Assembly (NCBI RefSeq): GCF_018812025.1
Contig: NC_063050.1
Coordinates: forward strand, 57,443,147 to 57,507,146
DNA length: 64,000 nucleotides
Direction of reading: 5' to 3'
From: Megalobrama amblycephala
Lineage: Eukaryota > Chordata > Actinopteri > Cypriniformes > Xenocyprididae
Shown here: one piece after another, positions 25,829-48,156 of the stretch
Layout: every line of letters begins with the position of its first letter
Numbering within the stretch: position 1 is the first letter of the stretch
The notes under the pieces: generated by a model
Databases searched by the model: none
Told to the model about the DNA's origin: nothing
The model's input: only the letters and a program-made list of their open reading frames with translations
Translations under genes and position numbers: made by a program

Positions 25829-27960
25829 TCAGGAACTGTCAGGGGGGGTTGAAGTGATGGTGGAGACGTGGCTGACGACTGATGGAGACGCAGCCGATGG
25901 AGGTGGAGCCCAAGAAGATAGAGAGCTGATGGGAACAAACGACACAGATGGCATTGGAGACTGATGTGGAGCTGCAGCAATGAGTATCCGAGGTAGAACC
26001 AGGGTGCCAGAGGACTGAGGCATAGCCGGTGTGACTGAGGACCAAGGCGGAGCCGAGACGGAGCGCAGCAGATGGCTTGTCCGTGGTGCAGACAGACTGA
26101 GAGCCAGAGGGAAGAGGGAACCTGGTGGAGCCGTAAGGATGATGGTATCTGGTGGAGCCGAGGGAGGGAGGAGCCAAGGGGCTGACAGGCCGAGGTGGAG
26201 TGACGGGATCAGCGGCTGGAGTTGGAGTCGGGGGATCCTCCTGCCTGTGCGAAGCTGGAGACCTGAAGACCCAAGGCAAATCTACACAATAGAGTGGTGT
26301 CACAGGAGAAGCCGAGGGGCTGAGAGGGAACCAGCGGAGCCTTGGTTGACTGTTGAAGAAGAGGCAAGAAAGGGAGCCTTGGCAGGATCTCTGGAGACAC
26401 AGGAGACTCTGAACTGGGCAGAACCAGCGGAGGCACCGGAGACTTCGAGCTGTGCAGGACCAGAAGGGATGTGAAATTAAGATAAGCATCCTCTTCTAAA
26501 TCACCATATATCGAGGTCAGCTTCAGCTCACCCTCAGCGCTGGGAGTGTGGGCAGGGTCTCCCTCCATTCCCTCAAACTCCAATAGCAGTCCCACGGTGG
26601 AGCAGGATATTGCCGCACACCTGGTCAGACTCTTTTGGGGGCTCTGGGGCGATGGTTGGCTCAATCCTCATGTCTGGCTCCTTCATTGCGGCAGACTCGC
26701 TCTCTCCGTCTGCGGTGGGCTCTGGCATCATTATCCATGTGGCGAGGAGATGGCTGGCTGGGCTCTGGGTTCGGAGTGGGGCTGGTGATGTCCTTGAATG
26801 AATGAATGAATGAATGAATGAGGCATTTATATAGTGCTTTCCTATGTACAACTGTACACCCAAAGCGCTTTACAATCATATCAGGGGTATCTCCTCATCC
26901 ACCACCAGTGTGCAGCATCCACATCCACAATGGCGCCAGTGCGCTACCCACACACCAGCTGTAGGTGGAGAGGAGAGAGAGTGATAGAGCCAATTCAATG
27001 GATGGGGATTATTAGGAGGCCATGATTGGTAAGGGCCTATGGAGGGAATCTGGCCAGGACACCGAAGTTGCACCCCTACTCTTTACGAGAAGTGCCATGG
27101 GATTTTTAATGACCACAGAGAGTCAGGACCTCGGTTTAACGTTTCATCCGAAGGACGGTGCTTGTTACAGTACAGTGTCCCTGTCACTATACTGGGGCGT
27201 TAGGACCCACACAGACCACAGGGTGAGCGCCCCCTGCTGGCCTCACTAACACCTCTTCCAGCAGCTACCTGGTTTTCCCAGGAGGTCTCCCATCCAGGTA
27301 CTAACCAATCTCAGCCCTGCTTAGCTTCAGTGGGCAACCAGTCTTGAGCTACAGGGTGATATGGCTGCTGGCTCCTTCACTGGACAGATGGTGTTAGTCA
27401 ATCTATTGTGCTCCGACACCCACTCCAGAAACTTGGCAAAATTCCCCTGAGGATCCACACTGGCCAGGCATGCTTTCATTTCTGTGTTCAAACCTGTGAG
27501 GTAGAAAGTGCTCAAGGAGCGGACAGAAAAGATTGTGTAGCACAGCAGTGTGGGTGTGGACCTCGAGGGAATGTTGCTCCTGGTCCAAACAATGCAGTTG
27601 TACTGCCGGTAAATTGATTTTAATCGGTCCAGTATTCTGTCAGGAACTTTGGCTGTAATGATTGTGCATGATGAAGGAGATGAAAACAAAAGAGTCTTTA
27701 ATTAATAAATCCACGATGGAAAACTCGGGAGATCGCAGGAAAATAAACACAACCACATTAACTAAGACGTTGACACTGACGATACCGGACAAAGGAACAG
27801 AATGAAACTCAGGGCTAAAACACACAGGGATGAATAATGTAATCAAGGAGAACAGAAACAGGTGAGATGGAACTAATTAACAACCTAGGAAACTAACTAA
27901 TAAATCATTCAGGCCAAACCAAAACAGATTACATGTGACACAAACAGCCTCACATGTTTA
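25829..27960 (-). pseudogene. LTR-retroelement remnant (gag-like, LTR-like end)
   Basis: On the minus strand, about 27960-27642 resembles an LTR: it ends TTCCTGACA with a preceding ATTAAAGACT-type AT-rich block, and the TTCCTGACA motif recurs at the far end near 25830. Between them are broken frames (27689-27374, 26664-26209, 26489-25839) rich in Pro, Ser and Glu. They include CLASVDPQGNFAKFLEW and QVCGNILLH-like segments that I associate with the gag/spacer region of common cyprinid Gypsy-like elements. No protease, reverse transcriptase or integrase is present. A SINE at 26795-27372 interrupts it. The family assignment is from memory and tentative. Confidence 0.55.
26795..27372 (-). mobile_element. 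SINE with 5S-rRNA-derived head
   Basis: Read on the minus strand, the head (27372 to about 27260) follows 5S rRNA, with GCCATATCACCCTG, GAAGCTAAGCAGGGCTGAG and the internal-promoter region GGTTAGTACCTGGATGGGAG followed by ACCTCCTGGGAAAACCAGGT. The body contains AAACCGAGGTCCTGACTC and the 3' part AAAGCGCTTTGGGTGTACAG. It ends in an ATTC tetranucleotide tail (26795-26820). This is the plan of SINE3-type fish elements, with a 5S head and a LINE-like tail. It is inserted in the LTR-element remnant. Confidence 0.88.
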
Positions 27961-27989
27961 TTTACAGATCTCTGAGACAAAGTTATTTA

Positions 27990-28058
27990 GTAAAATTACG
28001 TGTGGCTAAGTATGGCGTCCCACACTCAATTTGTGCTCAGCATTTCAGCCATCCATGT

Positions 28059-28096
<38 letters not shown>

Positions 28097-28290
28097 GGAG
28101 CAGTGGGCAGCTGTTTTTTCTGTGGCGCCTGGGGAGTGATTGTGGGTTCAGTGTCTTGCTCAAGGGCTCCTCAGTTGTGGATAATGAGAGTGGAAGAGAG
28201 CGCAGTTCATTCACGCCTGAGAGCCCGATTGCAGCAACTTCCATTCTTCTTGTTTTATACCGATTTCCCAGGAAGTGATAATTTTGTTCT
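27990..28290 (+). mobile_element. Common fish repeat with CA core
   Basis: A CA run (about 28061-28094) is followed by CCGGAGCAGTGGGCAGCTG, TCTTGCTCAAGGGCTCCTCA and GGAAGAGAGCGCAGTTCATT, words of a widely dispersed cyprinid repeat, probably LINE/SINE-derived. The edges are approximate. Confidence 0.5.
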
Positions 28291-29179
28291 TTTGAACACA
28301 TGAGATGGAAACGCTGCTTTATTTGAAATGTTTTATGTGATATTCCAATTTGCCGCACAAGTTAAATACGCTTTGGATGGAAACAAAGCTACTGTCACAT
28401 TTATTAAGGGTTAATTTATTCACTTATTTTACTCATATAAAACACAGTGTTTATGTCAAAAGCTTTAACAAAAACTAAATCTCAGATGTTCGACTGACAC
28501 AGGGCGTTTTCTGCAGCGTCATGTATTCATCGGCTGGCATGAGCTGCTGTTGGCAGAAACACTAATCCCGGTGGAATTTGCTTGGAGAGCATCTGAATGA
28601 GTGACAGACGCTTTGGTTTGTCTTGGACAGGCCTTGTTGTTCAGCGTCCAGCCCAGCGTTCACGATCTTATGAACACTGACTCGCGTGTGACTCGTGTGG
28701 GAAGCGCGGGGGGTTTCGGTGGCCTGGAAACTCCTCACCAGCTGAACTCCAAACATGGATCCGTTACAAATGATGTCACGCTTTCTAATGTCAAAAAACA
28801 GATGTTCTTATTTCTAACTCTGCAAAAGTGCAAACGGTAAATGAACAGCCCTTTTATTTGAGACACACAAGAAGAGGAATTTTGTTTATGCACGGTAGTT
28901 TTTCATTCTGGCATGGATCTGTGGGGAAAACAGCTTTATGAGGCGGTTTATATTGAGTTGGCAAACATCAGGTGTCTTAACTATTTTCTCATTGACTCCG
29001 TACGACTCTCTCACATCTCTAACGCAGATGTTTCAGCTCCTCACTTGGGCTTTCGTGCCAGAGCAGAGATTCAGCGTGACTCCTGCGATTCTCACGATCA
29101 CACCAGTGATAATCACTGACTGAATAAAGAAAAAGGGTTTTCAGAAAAAAATCTGCAAAAATGGCTTTAAAGAAACAGC

Positions 29180-29345
29180 TCACATATTGCAATTTCACCC
29201 CAAAATGAACATTTTCTCCACATTCACTCGCCCTCATGTTGTTCCAGACTTCCTTTCTTCTGTGGAAAACAAAAGGAGATTTTTTTAATGGTCTTGTATC
29301 TGGCCTCACATGAAACTTCTTCTGTAGGTGAAAATGTGGTTGGAA
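29180..29345. mobile_element. Fragment related to the 3004 TTAA element
   Basis: TTTCACCCCAAAATGAACAT followed by ACTCGCCCTCATGTTGTTCC is a diverged copy of the terminal repeat of the element at 3004-4937. Only one end is present and no TTAA was seen. Confidence 0.5.
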
Positions 29346-30589
29346 TGTGACTAAATAAAGGTTATAAACTCCAAACGATGACACTGGACACAACACAGAG
29401 ATGATCTGTGTGCTGAGAAAGCAGGCCTCAGATCAGTGTGCGAGTGTCTCGGCGGTCAGTGAGAATTCCAGAAGCGTCTGCAGACATGAAGTCTTCGCTG
29501 AGACAGACGAGTCTTTCATCTGCAGACGGAGTCGCCCACCACTGCGCTGCGGTTAATGTCAGCGTCCTCCGGCGGAGCACGAGCGCTGCACACGGCCTGT
29601 TCCCTTTATAGAGCAGTTCGAGAAACAGTCTGTAGTGTGCAGTGATAAACCCTTCAGGAGTACACTACTCTGCAGCATTTTGAAAATTAGAATGGTTGTT
29701 TTGCATGATCTGATTCTGATCAAACAGTGAGATCAGGGTCAATGTTACTGTCCATTCATCACACTGAACATGGAAGGTCAAGTCAAGCGCACTGCATTAT
29801 GGGATACAATATCTCACACTGTGCATTGTCGTCCACTGCATGTCGATCGAACAGCTGTTTGCATACTGTAGACGACATACGGGAGAAAACATTATCAAAA
29901 GCACACAAATAATATTAAGCATTATGAAATACAAGAACAAATCATGTATACAACACTCGTATCTGAGATGTTTCCGATGAGTCCATGAGTCTACAGGAGA
30001 AAGGAGATGTATAGTCTTATGGTTGGAGGTTAATAATGTGATGAAGTGCCTCCGCCCTGCTGCGATTGGCCGATTACCCTGTCAATGTGACGTCATGCTT
30101 GCAACTGATCTGCATATCTAGCTGAATGGGTCAAACTGGACACCCATAACATATATAACAAAAAATTAGCAACCATTGGTGGTACACGTGCTCCATGAAC
30201 CCCTAAACTTAATGAATGATAAATGAATCTCAAATTTACTGAAAAAAAAAAAAGTTTTGCGTCCTTATTTCAGAAGTGATCCAAAACATTCATAACTGCA
30301 GCAAAACCAGCATAAAGTTACAGTAAGTCATCAAACAACTGGACAGAAGCTTCGAGAAGCTTTTCACGCAGTTTGAAGGAGATTTTATATATTGCAAATT
30401 AAAAATAAAACATTGTTAAAACGTTTTGGTTAATTATGTTTAACGCAGGTCAATTTAAAAAGAGAGAATGAAACGTAACGACATTATTAGGTTTCTAGGA
30501 GAATCTAGAGCACTAGATCCGAAGACAAACATGCCGAAGAATGAATCATAATGTCCGCAGATGATCTGAAGACTCTTTTATCTCAGGTC

Positions 30590-30783
30590 ACGTGATCGGA
30601 TGGATCGCAGCGCGAGCGACGCGCCCACGAACATTCACTGTAGCGGAGAACCGAGCAGACACGGGCGAACCGAGCAGCAGACGAGAGGAGAAATGTCGAC
30701 GAGGAGTGTCTCATCCTTGTCCTGAAACACTGATCTTGTTTTATTGGAATCGTTTCTATCTGACACACCTGCGCGCGCGAACA
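30590..30783 (+). promoter_or_regulatory. prss23: Probable prss23 noncoding first exon and promoter
   Basis: A GC- and CpG-richer patch (about 30600-30680, with GCGCGAGCGACGCGCC) ends in a good donor, GCGAACAG/GTGAGA, at 30783/30784. The next plausible acceptor on this strand is at 32709, eight nucleotides before the prss23 start codon. This fits the usual PRSS23 plan of an untranslated 5' exon and a single coding exon. The exon start is unknown. Confidence 0.5.
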
Positions 30784-31267
30784 GGTGAGAATCGCTTCAT
30801 CTCTCTCTGTGCATGAGGAGGATTTATAAACTTGAGCTTTGAGTTTGATCTGCTGTAGAATAAAGATCTGCAGGCAGAACTCGTGTAAATCACGCTCATC
30901 TCATCACAGATTCTGTGGGTTAATCGTGTCCATGTGATGAAGATGTGAAAGAGTTTCTGTAACAAAGCTCGTGCTCAGAATGATATCTGTTTAGTAACCA
31001 TGGTAATATCACTTCTGTCTCGAGCTGTTTTCACTGCTGTCATGGAAGCGGGGTTTTCTCACACTCATCCTTCAGAAATATTTCCATGAATTCAGTCCCT
31101 GGAGAATAAAGAAATCCCCAGAATCACTGTAATGCCTCACTCCATCAACTGACAGTGAAAGTATTAAACCGCTTCTGCATGATTCACCTGTTAAACTGTG
31201 TTTTAGACCTTTGACCTTTGGCACAGAATGGTTGTTTTGTGACCTTAGTAACAGAGCTGCAGAATTA

Positions 31268-31840
31268 CAGTACAGCCGTGGCCAAAAGTGATGTCCGGCG
31301 TACGAAAATGGACATCCTCAGCCTTTAACAGCTGTTCGTTATGTTAGAATAAAGATTTTGTAGTCATATTGTGTAGTTTTGCTTGGACTTGGTTGTTTAT
31401 TTACATTTTTTTTGTCAGGCTTTTGTAAAAAGAAATTATGAATATGTGCAAGAACAAGAGAGAACCCACAAAATACTATTGTAGTGAGTGTTTGCTTTTT
31501 TTCCAATGTTTACGGTTTTGGTCTTCCCTCAAATTTAAAATATTACTAAAAAAATCTAAAATATTTTCCTCATATTTTGATGGTCTAAATGAACTTGTAG
31601 GATCATCCTATCCTAATTATTGTTAATATAATTCATTTTTCAAATATAATCCAGGAGCTCATTGCTTCTACCTTCAGTTAAACTGCTAACAGTGATTGTA
31701 AATTAATTGCCTAAATTATTACATTATTTGCTCACGGCATTCTCTAAATTGTGATGTTGACATGCATTCTCTGTAAAGCTGCTTTGAAACGAAATGTATC
31801 GTGAAAAGCGCTATACAAATAAATGTGAATTGAATTGAAT
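31268..31840 (+). mobile_element. Repeat fragments in prss23 intron 1
   Basis: TACAGCCGTGGCCAAAAGT at about 31271 resembles a Tc1/mariner-type terminal repeat without a visible partner. At 31765-31838, TGTAAAGCTGCTTTGAAACG and GCGCTATACAAATAAATGTG are an L2-like LINE tail. Edges between the two are not resolved. Confidence 0.45.
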
Positions 31841-32717
31841 CATTATTTTCCCCATATTCTTGCAGCTCCTCTCTTCCCAGGCTGTGTTTCACTCCTGAAC
31901 TTCCCTAAACACTTCCCCTCGGGGGAATCCCTGCCTCCATTTTGAAGTGTGTTCCACTTCATGAAGTTTATATGGACAGACCCTCGTCCCCTCGATTTTG
32001 ACAGAGGGAGCGAGTTTACTTCATATGTACACTTCAAGCAGCTATATATCCCACAATTCAACTTGATTGTGACATCACGGCAGATTGTGCTTAACTGAAG
32101 CGTATGATATATTAATTGAGATTTAATCGCATAATACTTGTAGCTACCTTATGTTCACAATTAAAGTTTATACTATTAATATTTTTTTTCGTTTGTGTTA
32201 TTTTTTCAACAGCTCATATACCTCTAGGATTTTATATATTTTCTCCAACAACTTATATGCATATAGAATGGCGCGTAAAAAAAAAAAAATAGTGAAAAAA
32301 ATAAGTGAAAATGGGGTTTAAATAATAAATCAGCTCCACAGTGATCAAGAGCTTAGTGCGTTTCATTTAAACCTTATGCACGAGTTCTGCCAGTAGTGGG
32401 CACTCATGCAGACGGAGGGAGTGGAACACAGCCTCTGCCTGCCTGGTGTTAGGGAAATGCCCCGCCCCTTACCATAACCGCCATTTTTAACACACTACTA
32501 ACTAACTCAACCAGGCCCGCCCCTTTATTCTGCATATGAATTATTTAAATGAGGAATATTGTGAAGAAAACTCGAGATGGAGTTCAGAAACACTGATATA
32601 GACAAGAGCTCCCGCTGGAGGGACTTCAGAGAGCTTTTTCTTAAAAATGAGTGAAACAAGATGTTTAAGTAGTCTGCCAGAAGTTAAGACGTGTCTGCTT
32701 CTATCTCAGGTGTCTTC

Positions 32718-33827
32718 ATGGCGTCCGTGCTTCACCCCGCTCTGCTCACCCTCCTCCTCCTCTGCGGTGCGGCCGGCGCGTCCCAGCGGCCCCAGTGGCC
32801 CGTCCAGCGTGTGCCTGTGGTTTGGCCACAGCAGACGGAGGAACGGCCGCCGCCTCACTTCCTGCAGCCGGCTCAGCTGGAGCTGACCTCTTCCTGCGGG
32901 CCAGACTGCCACAAGCAAGCGCCTGCGCCCAGTTACTGGGACCTGCGGCACTTCCTGTCCTACGAAACGCTGGATTCCAGTGGCCAGCTGACCGAGACGG
33001 CGGTGGGCATTTACGGATTTGATGCCAACAGCTTCTACAAGACGCCTGCCGTTCGCTCCAGATCCAAACGTCAGATCTTCGGCCACGACAGTCGCTTCAG
33101 TATTGTTGGGCAGGACTTCCTGTTGAACTACCCCTTCTCCACCGCCGTCAAGCTGTCGACCGGATGCTCGGGTACGTTAGTGGGCGATCGGCACGTGCTG
33201 ACGGCGGCGCACTGCGTCCACGACGGCAAGAACTATGTGAAAGGAGCCCAGCGGCTGAGAGTGGGTTTCCTGAAACCACAGCAGAAAGATTCGTCGGGCA
33301 GAAACGGCACCGGATCAGACAAGATGAAGTTCCAGTGGATCCGAGTGAAGCGCACACACGTGCCGAAGGGCTGGATAAAGGGCACCGCCAACGACATCGG
33401 CATGGATTACGACTACGCCCTGCTGGAGCTGAAGAAGGCACACAAACGGAGGCACATGAAGCTGGGCATCAGCCCCTCGGCCACGCAGCTGCCCGGTAAA
33501 CGGGTGCAGTTCTCCGGGTTCGACAACGACCGCCCGGGTCAGCTGGTGTACCGCTTCTGCGAGGCCGGGGACGAGACCTACGACCTCCTGTACCAGCGCT
33601 GCGACGCTCAGCCGGGTGCCAGCGGATCCGGAGTCTACGCCCGCATGTGGAGCCGCCGCCGCCGGCGCTGGGAGCGTAAGGTCATCGGGATCTTCTCCGG
33701 ACACCAGTGGGTGGATCTCAGCGGGACGCCTCAGGAGTTCAACGTGGCGGTGCGCATCACTCCCCTCAAGTTCGCCCAGATCTGCTACTGGATTAAGGGA
33801 AACTACGTGGACTGTAGAGAAGGCTGA
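32718..33827 (+). CDS. prss23: Serine protease 23
   Basis: A single intact coding exon of 369 aa. The start is the ATG at 32718, eight nt after a CTCAG acceptor; the in-frame upstream ATG at 32691 would lie in the intron. Residues 1-22 form a hydrophobic signal peptide (ASVLHPALLTLLLLCGAAG). A basic RSRSKRQ site near residue 120 could be cut by furin-type proteases. The trypsin-fold domain has TAAHC (His165), DYDYALLEL (Asp232) and PGASGSGVY (Ser302), and ends CYWIKGNYVDCREG as in human PRSS23. PRSS23 is a secreted, poorly characterised S1 protease implicated in valve development and ovary; its substrates are not settled. Here the usual GDSGG motif is replaced by GASGS, as I recall it in the family. 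Confidence 0.97.
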   Translation: MASVLHPALLTLLLLCGAAGASQRPQWPVQRVPVVWPQQTEERPPPHFLQPAQLELTSSCGPDCHKQAPAPSYWDLRHFLSYETLDSSGQLTETAVGIYGFDANSFYKTPAVRSRSKRQIFGHDSRFSIVGQDFLLNYPFSTAVKLSTGCSGTLVGDRHVLTAAHCVHDGKNYVKGAQRLRVGFLKPQQKDSSGRNGTGSDKMKFQWIRVKRTHVPKGWIKGTANDIGMDYDYALLELKKAHKRRHMKLGISPSATQLPGKRVQFSGFDNDRPGQLVYRFCEAGDETYDLLYQRCDAQPGASGSGVYARMWSRRRRRWERKVIGIFSGHQWVDLSGTPQEFNVAVRITPLKFAQICYWIKGNYVDCREG

Positions 33828-34105
33828 GGAGCCGCCGACAGCTTTGCTTTCACTTTATTAGCACACGAGAGACTCTGATTTCATGCAGGAGAGTTGCACA
33901 GTCCAGCAATACACAAGAACAGTCATTCACTAACAAACTCTTTGGCTTAATAAGACACTTGTTTAGCCAAACAATACACATTGTACAAAAGTAAGGAAGG
34001 TTGTGCCAAAGAAGCTTTCTTCATTGATGCCCATTTAAACATAGCAAAGTAATGTTTTATGAATGCCTGATTTTTATCTGAAGGCTCTTAAAAACAAATT
34101 TAAGG

Positions 34106-34373
34106 GGACCAACTTTATATCGAGTCTCTTTAACTACTATGTACTTGCATTAATCATTTGAGACGATGCAATTATTATGTTTTTACATTGTGCTTCTGCA
34201 TATTCATTTATCCCATACCACCAAACCTGTCCTAACCTTACCCGTTTCCCACCTGAATAGCAGCACAAGTGTTTGCAATACAACATCAACACAATAAGTA
34301 CATTGAACCTTACAATTATTTTTTTTCATGACAGTACACAGTTAAAGACAGCTGATATAAAGTGTGACCATTA
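34106..34373. mobile_element. MITE in prss23 3' UTR
   Basis: The left end, GGGGACCAACTTTATATCGA followed by TCTTTAACTACTATGTACT, pairs with the right end, whose inverse reads GGTCACACTTTATATCAGCT and GTCTTTAACTGTGTACTGTC. The interior has CCTAACCTTACCCG. If the ATTAAA at 34646 is the true poly(A) signal, the element is transcribed as part of the prss23 3' UTR. Confidence 0.7.
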
Positions 34374-34645
34374 CAGGAATGATCAGAGACTGAAGGACTG
34401 AAGCAGCTGCCACAGATTCTTCTCGTTTTCTCTAATGTACTGAAGCCATGCATACCTAATGTCTGAGAACTACTGTATGAGACACTGCTTTACAACCGCT
34501 TGTTTCCCTCTAGTGGTGAGAGACAGAACTGCAGATATCCACACTCACTGTAAATCAGTGGATGTCAGCTCCTGGTCGGCACTTTGACGTTTATTCATTC
34601 TATGGCACTAATCATTGAGATTTTAAATGCCCTCTGTTACAAAAC

Positions 34646-34651
34646 ATTAAA
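34646..34651 (+). terminator. prss23: Candidate prss23 polyadenylation signal
   Basis: ATTAAA followed within 20 nt by an A-rich stretch, about 820 nt after the stop codon. An earlier site cannot be excluded. Confidence 0.4.
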
Positions 34652-35543
34652 AGCTTTTGCAAAAAAATAGCACCACTCGTGTGTGAGAATCTGCTCAGAT
34701 TGGACACAAAAAGGCACACTTGTCGAGAACATATTTCACCTGAAAATCATGGAAACAGAGCCTGTTTTTAAGGCTTTTCACACTTTCAAATTAAGCTAGT
34801 TTCCCAATCAAATAAGAAACAAACCCAAACATGCTCTTATAACGTCAAGAAAATCTTCAAGGTGCTAAAAATTGGTTTCATTTTCTTGATCATTTCTGAT
34901 TTTGATCTTGATTAAGACGATCAGATCTGAGATAAACAGGCACTCAGGCGGTTTTTGTCATTTATTCTGGATGTCATCGGCACTTTGAAACAAAAGCGGT
35001 TTTGTAAAATACTGCAAGCTTGACAGTCCAGGGCTCCGCCCAGAGCTCACGTGGCCACGCCCACTGCGAATGGCCCACGGCCCCCTGGGATTTGGCACAG
35101 AGTTAACATGAGAAGGAAATGAGGATGCTGATTGCCCAAGCTTTAAAATCGATCCTGTCGTGCTGTTTATCTACAAAGATTGACTGAAACAAAGTGGACA
35201 CACAACAGGTAATACTTAACAGTGGAAACGATCGTCAGCACTCAGTGAACCGGACCGCCCCGTCCAGTCCTTGCTCGTGATTGGCCAGCATTAGCTCTTC
35301 CAGTTTTTTTAGTTTTCAATCTTTGGCTGAATTTGGACGTCATGTGAGACGAGGGCTACAAAACATCGTCGTCTCCCTCCTGCGCGGCTCGTGGGGAGAG
35401 AGGATACGACACCGTGCCGTAAACGTAATGCCCCGTGTTCTGGTTGTGTGTAACAGTATACAAAATAAAATATTATCTTATTAAATAGATACAAAGGTTG
35501 CATGAAAATAGACGGTATCAAAAGCAAGAGGAGTTCAGTCTCA

Positions 35544-46134
<10,591 letters not shown>

Positions 46135-46932
46135 GTCCACCAGCGGCTCCCTGCGACACCGTCCTCACGTCTCGGCCCAATGCAGCCCGGCCACTGCGGG
46201 AGAAACACAAGCCTGTTCAGATCACCAGAGAACAGCTGAGACACTGATTACTGACACACACAACATGATGAGAAATCACATGTCAGAGGATCAATTCAAT
46301 CAGCTCCCACTGAAACACAGTCAGGTCAGAGGTCAGAGGTCAGAGTTGGCGACACTCGTCTGATACAGGAGCGCTTCATCATCTGACACAAAGTAGCAGT
46401 TTTTCTGTTTAGACTGTTGCACCAAAAGAGGAAGTTAAAGCGCACTGAAGCTGAAGTGCAAGAAGAAAACAGCATTAAACTCTCCGGAGTGATGAACACA
46501 AAAACCTGCTGCTCACGCAGACAACAGAGGAATCACACAAACACTGCGAGATTACCAACACTAGACTGATAAACTACACTCATATCTAGACTGACTGATA
46601 AACTACAACCAGACTAACATCTAATCTACACTCATTAACAGACTAACTAATCTACACTAACAACCAGACTAACACCCAATCTACTCTTATAACCAGACTT
46701 AATCCACCATAACCAGACTAACGACTAAATTACAGCCAGACTATCTGCTGAACTCCAGTCACACTTAAACTCACACACACTTCAAACACAAACAGGAAAT
46801 AAACAGAATCTCTGGTCTGCAGCTGGAAACTGAACTAACTGAACTATATGAATATTGATCTGATGTTCACTGCTGTAAACGATGACTGAACACGTGATTA
46901 ACACTTAAATCAATAATTAAAGCAGCACTTAC

Positions 46933-47270
46933 CGCACACCAATCATGAGCGCAGACATCAGTCTCCTAAACTCTGTAACAACCGCATTTGTTTCTCTCTC
47001 TCTCTGGAGTAATGATGGAGTGATGAGTTCTGATGAGTGTGTGTGAGAGTGTGTGTCGCGTGTGTCGCGCGCTGCTCGTTATTAACGGCCTTAAAATGCA
47101 AAACACAAAGTTGCAGAAGTTCCTCGCGCTGCAGTTGCAGACCGACGTGGCAAACCGACGCTGCGTCATATGACGCCATCAGATCCGCGACGCGACACGA
47201 CGCTTCTGGTGCGCACTGCGCAGGCGCCGTACACAAACCGAAAACGCTGGGAACTAACAGTACTGAAATG
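46933..47270 (-). promoter_or_regulatory. tmem39a: Probable tmem39a promoter and noncoding first exon
   Basis: A GCG/GTAAGT donor at 46933/46932 (minus strand) can join the acceptor before 46193, placing the start codon (46134) in exon 2. Upstream is a CpG-rich block at 47085-47230 with TGCGCACTGCGCAGGCGC, close to the NRF1 consensus. The exact start is unknown. Confidence 0.55.
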
Positions 47271-48156
47271 ATACAATGTAACATTTAAATATTGTATTTG
47301 TAACTTCCAGCTTTTATTTTGCTTTGTGAAACCGCCTTGCAAACGTTCCGGCAACGCTCTGACCGCGTGTGTGTGTCACAGATGAAGGCTTGAAGAGATT
47401 GTTGTGATGATGATGATGATGATGATGAACTCAAACTTGTCAGCATATGCTGCTTTCGCAGATTTATTTATGCATGTAGAAAAGGAAGAATTCTGTCCAC
47501 ATAAGATGCATGATATAAAGACAAAATATTAACAGTCCTTCATATACGAAAAATAGAACATGTACAATCATTACAGAGTCTGTTCAGTAATTCAGATAAA
47601 AATGATATAAAGGCAAGACTGAAAAAATATTCTGGTTTAGGACTTTGGATGCAGTAACAAGTTCCATGAAGATGTTATTTACAAAAAGGCTAAAGAACAG
47701 CTTGACCTGAGCACGATCAATAAAACATAAATACACACTTCTGTATTAGTTACTCTTTGTGTTTATGAAGCCAAACACTGAAGCGAGTTCAAAACTATCA
47801 TCACTAATCACACTGAATAACTTATTATGGACATGATAATTAGCATTTCAGAATCTCAACCCAATTCTTCGTTATATTGCATTTTATGCTGTGGTCGCTA
47901 AAAAAAAAAAAAAAAAAAAATGACACAAAAGACGTGATATTTACACAGATAAATCCTCAAACCCAAGAAAGCCACAGCTAATGTCACACATGTACTAGAA
48001 GAGGATATTCATTCATATTCACATTCAAGTGTATAAACTGATCTGCACAAAAATATAAAACAAAGAAATCCTCAATCTGTTCAGAGAATCACATCCTTCA
48101 AATATGTTCTGTAAAAGCAGTTGTGTTCATGAACAGAAGCTTCCAGACGCTGGTCC
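47271..48156. other. tmem39a-ildr1 intergenic DNA
   Basis: About 0.9 kb between the tmem39a promoter and the ildr1 stop codon. The right part should be ildr1 3' UTR. Short GAT (47405-47427) and poly-A (47899-47920) runs are present. I see nothing else. Confidence 0.55.

Larger units (their letters stand above)
33828..35543. other. prss23-tmem39a tail-to-tail region
   Basis: The two genes converge here. It holds the prss23 3' UTR, one MITE (34106-34373), and the tmem39a 3' UTR on the other strand. No further gene is seen. Confidence 0.6.

Noticed and set aside
27260..27372. Possible 5S rRNA gene on the minus strand
   Set aside because: It is diverged from 5S and continues into a SINE body with an ATTC tail, so it is a SINE head and not an rRNA gene.
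30592..30816. A 74-aa open frame over the CpG-rich patch
   Set aside because: It reads through a good splice donor at 30784 and is better explained as a noncoding prss23 first exon.
33148..33704. Antisense open frames over prss23
   Set aside because: Shadows of the intact prss23 coding exon.
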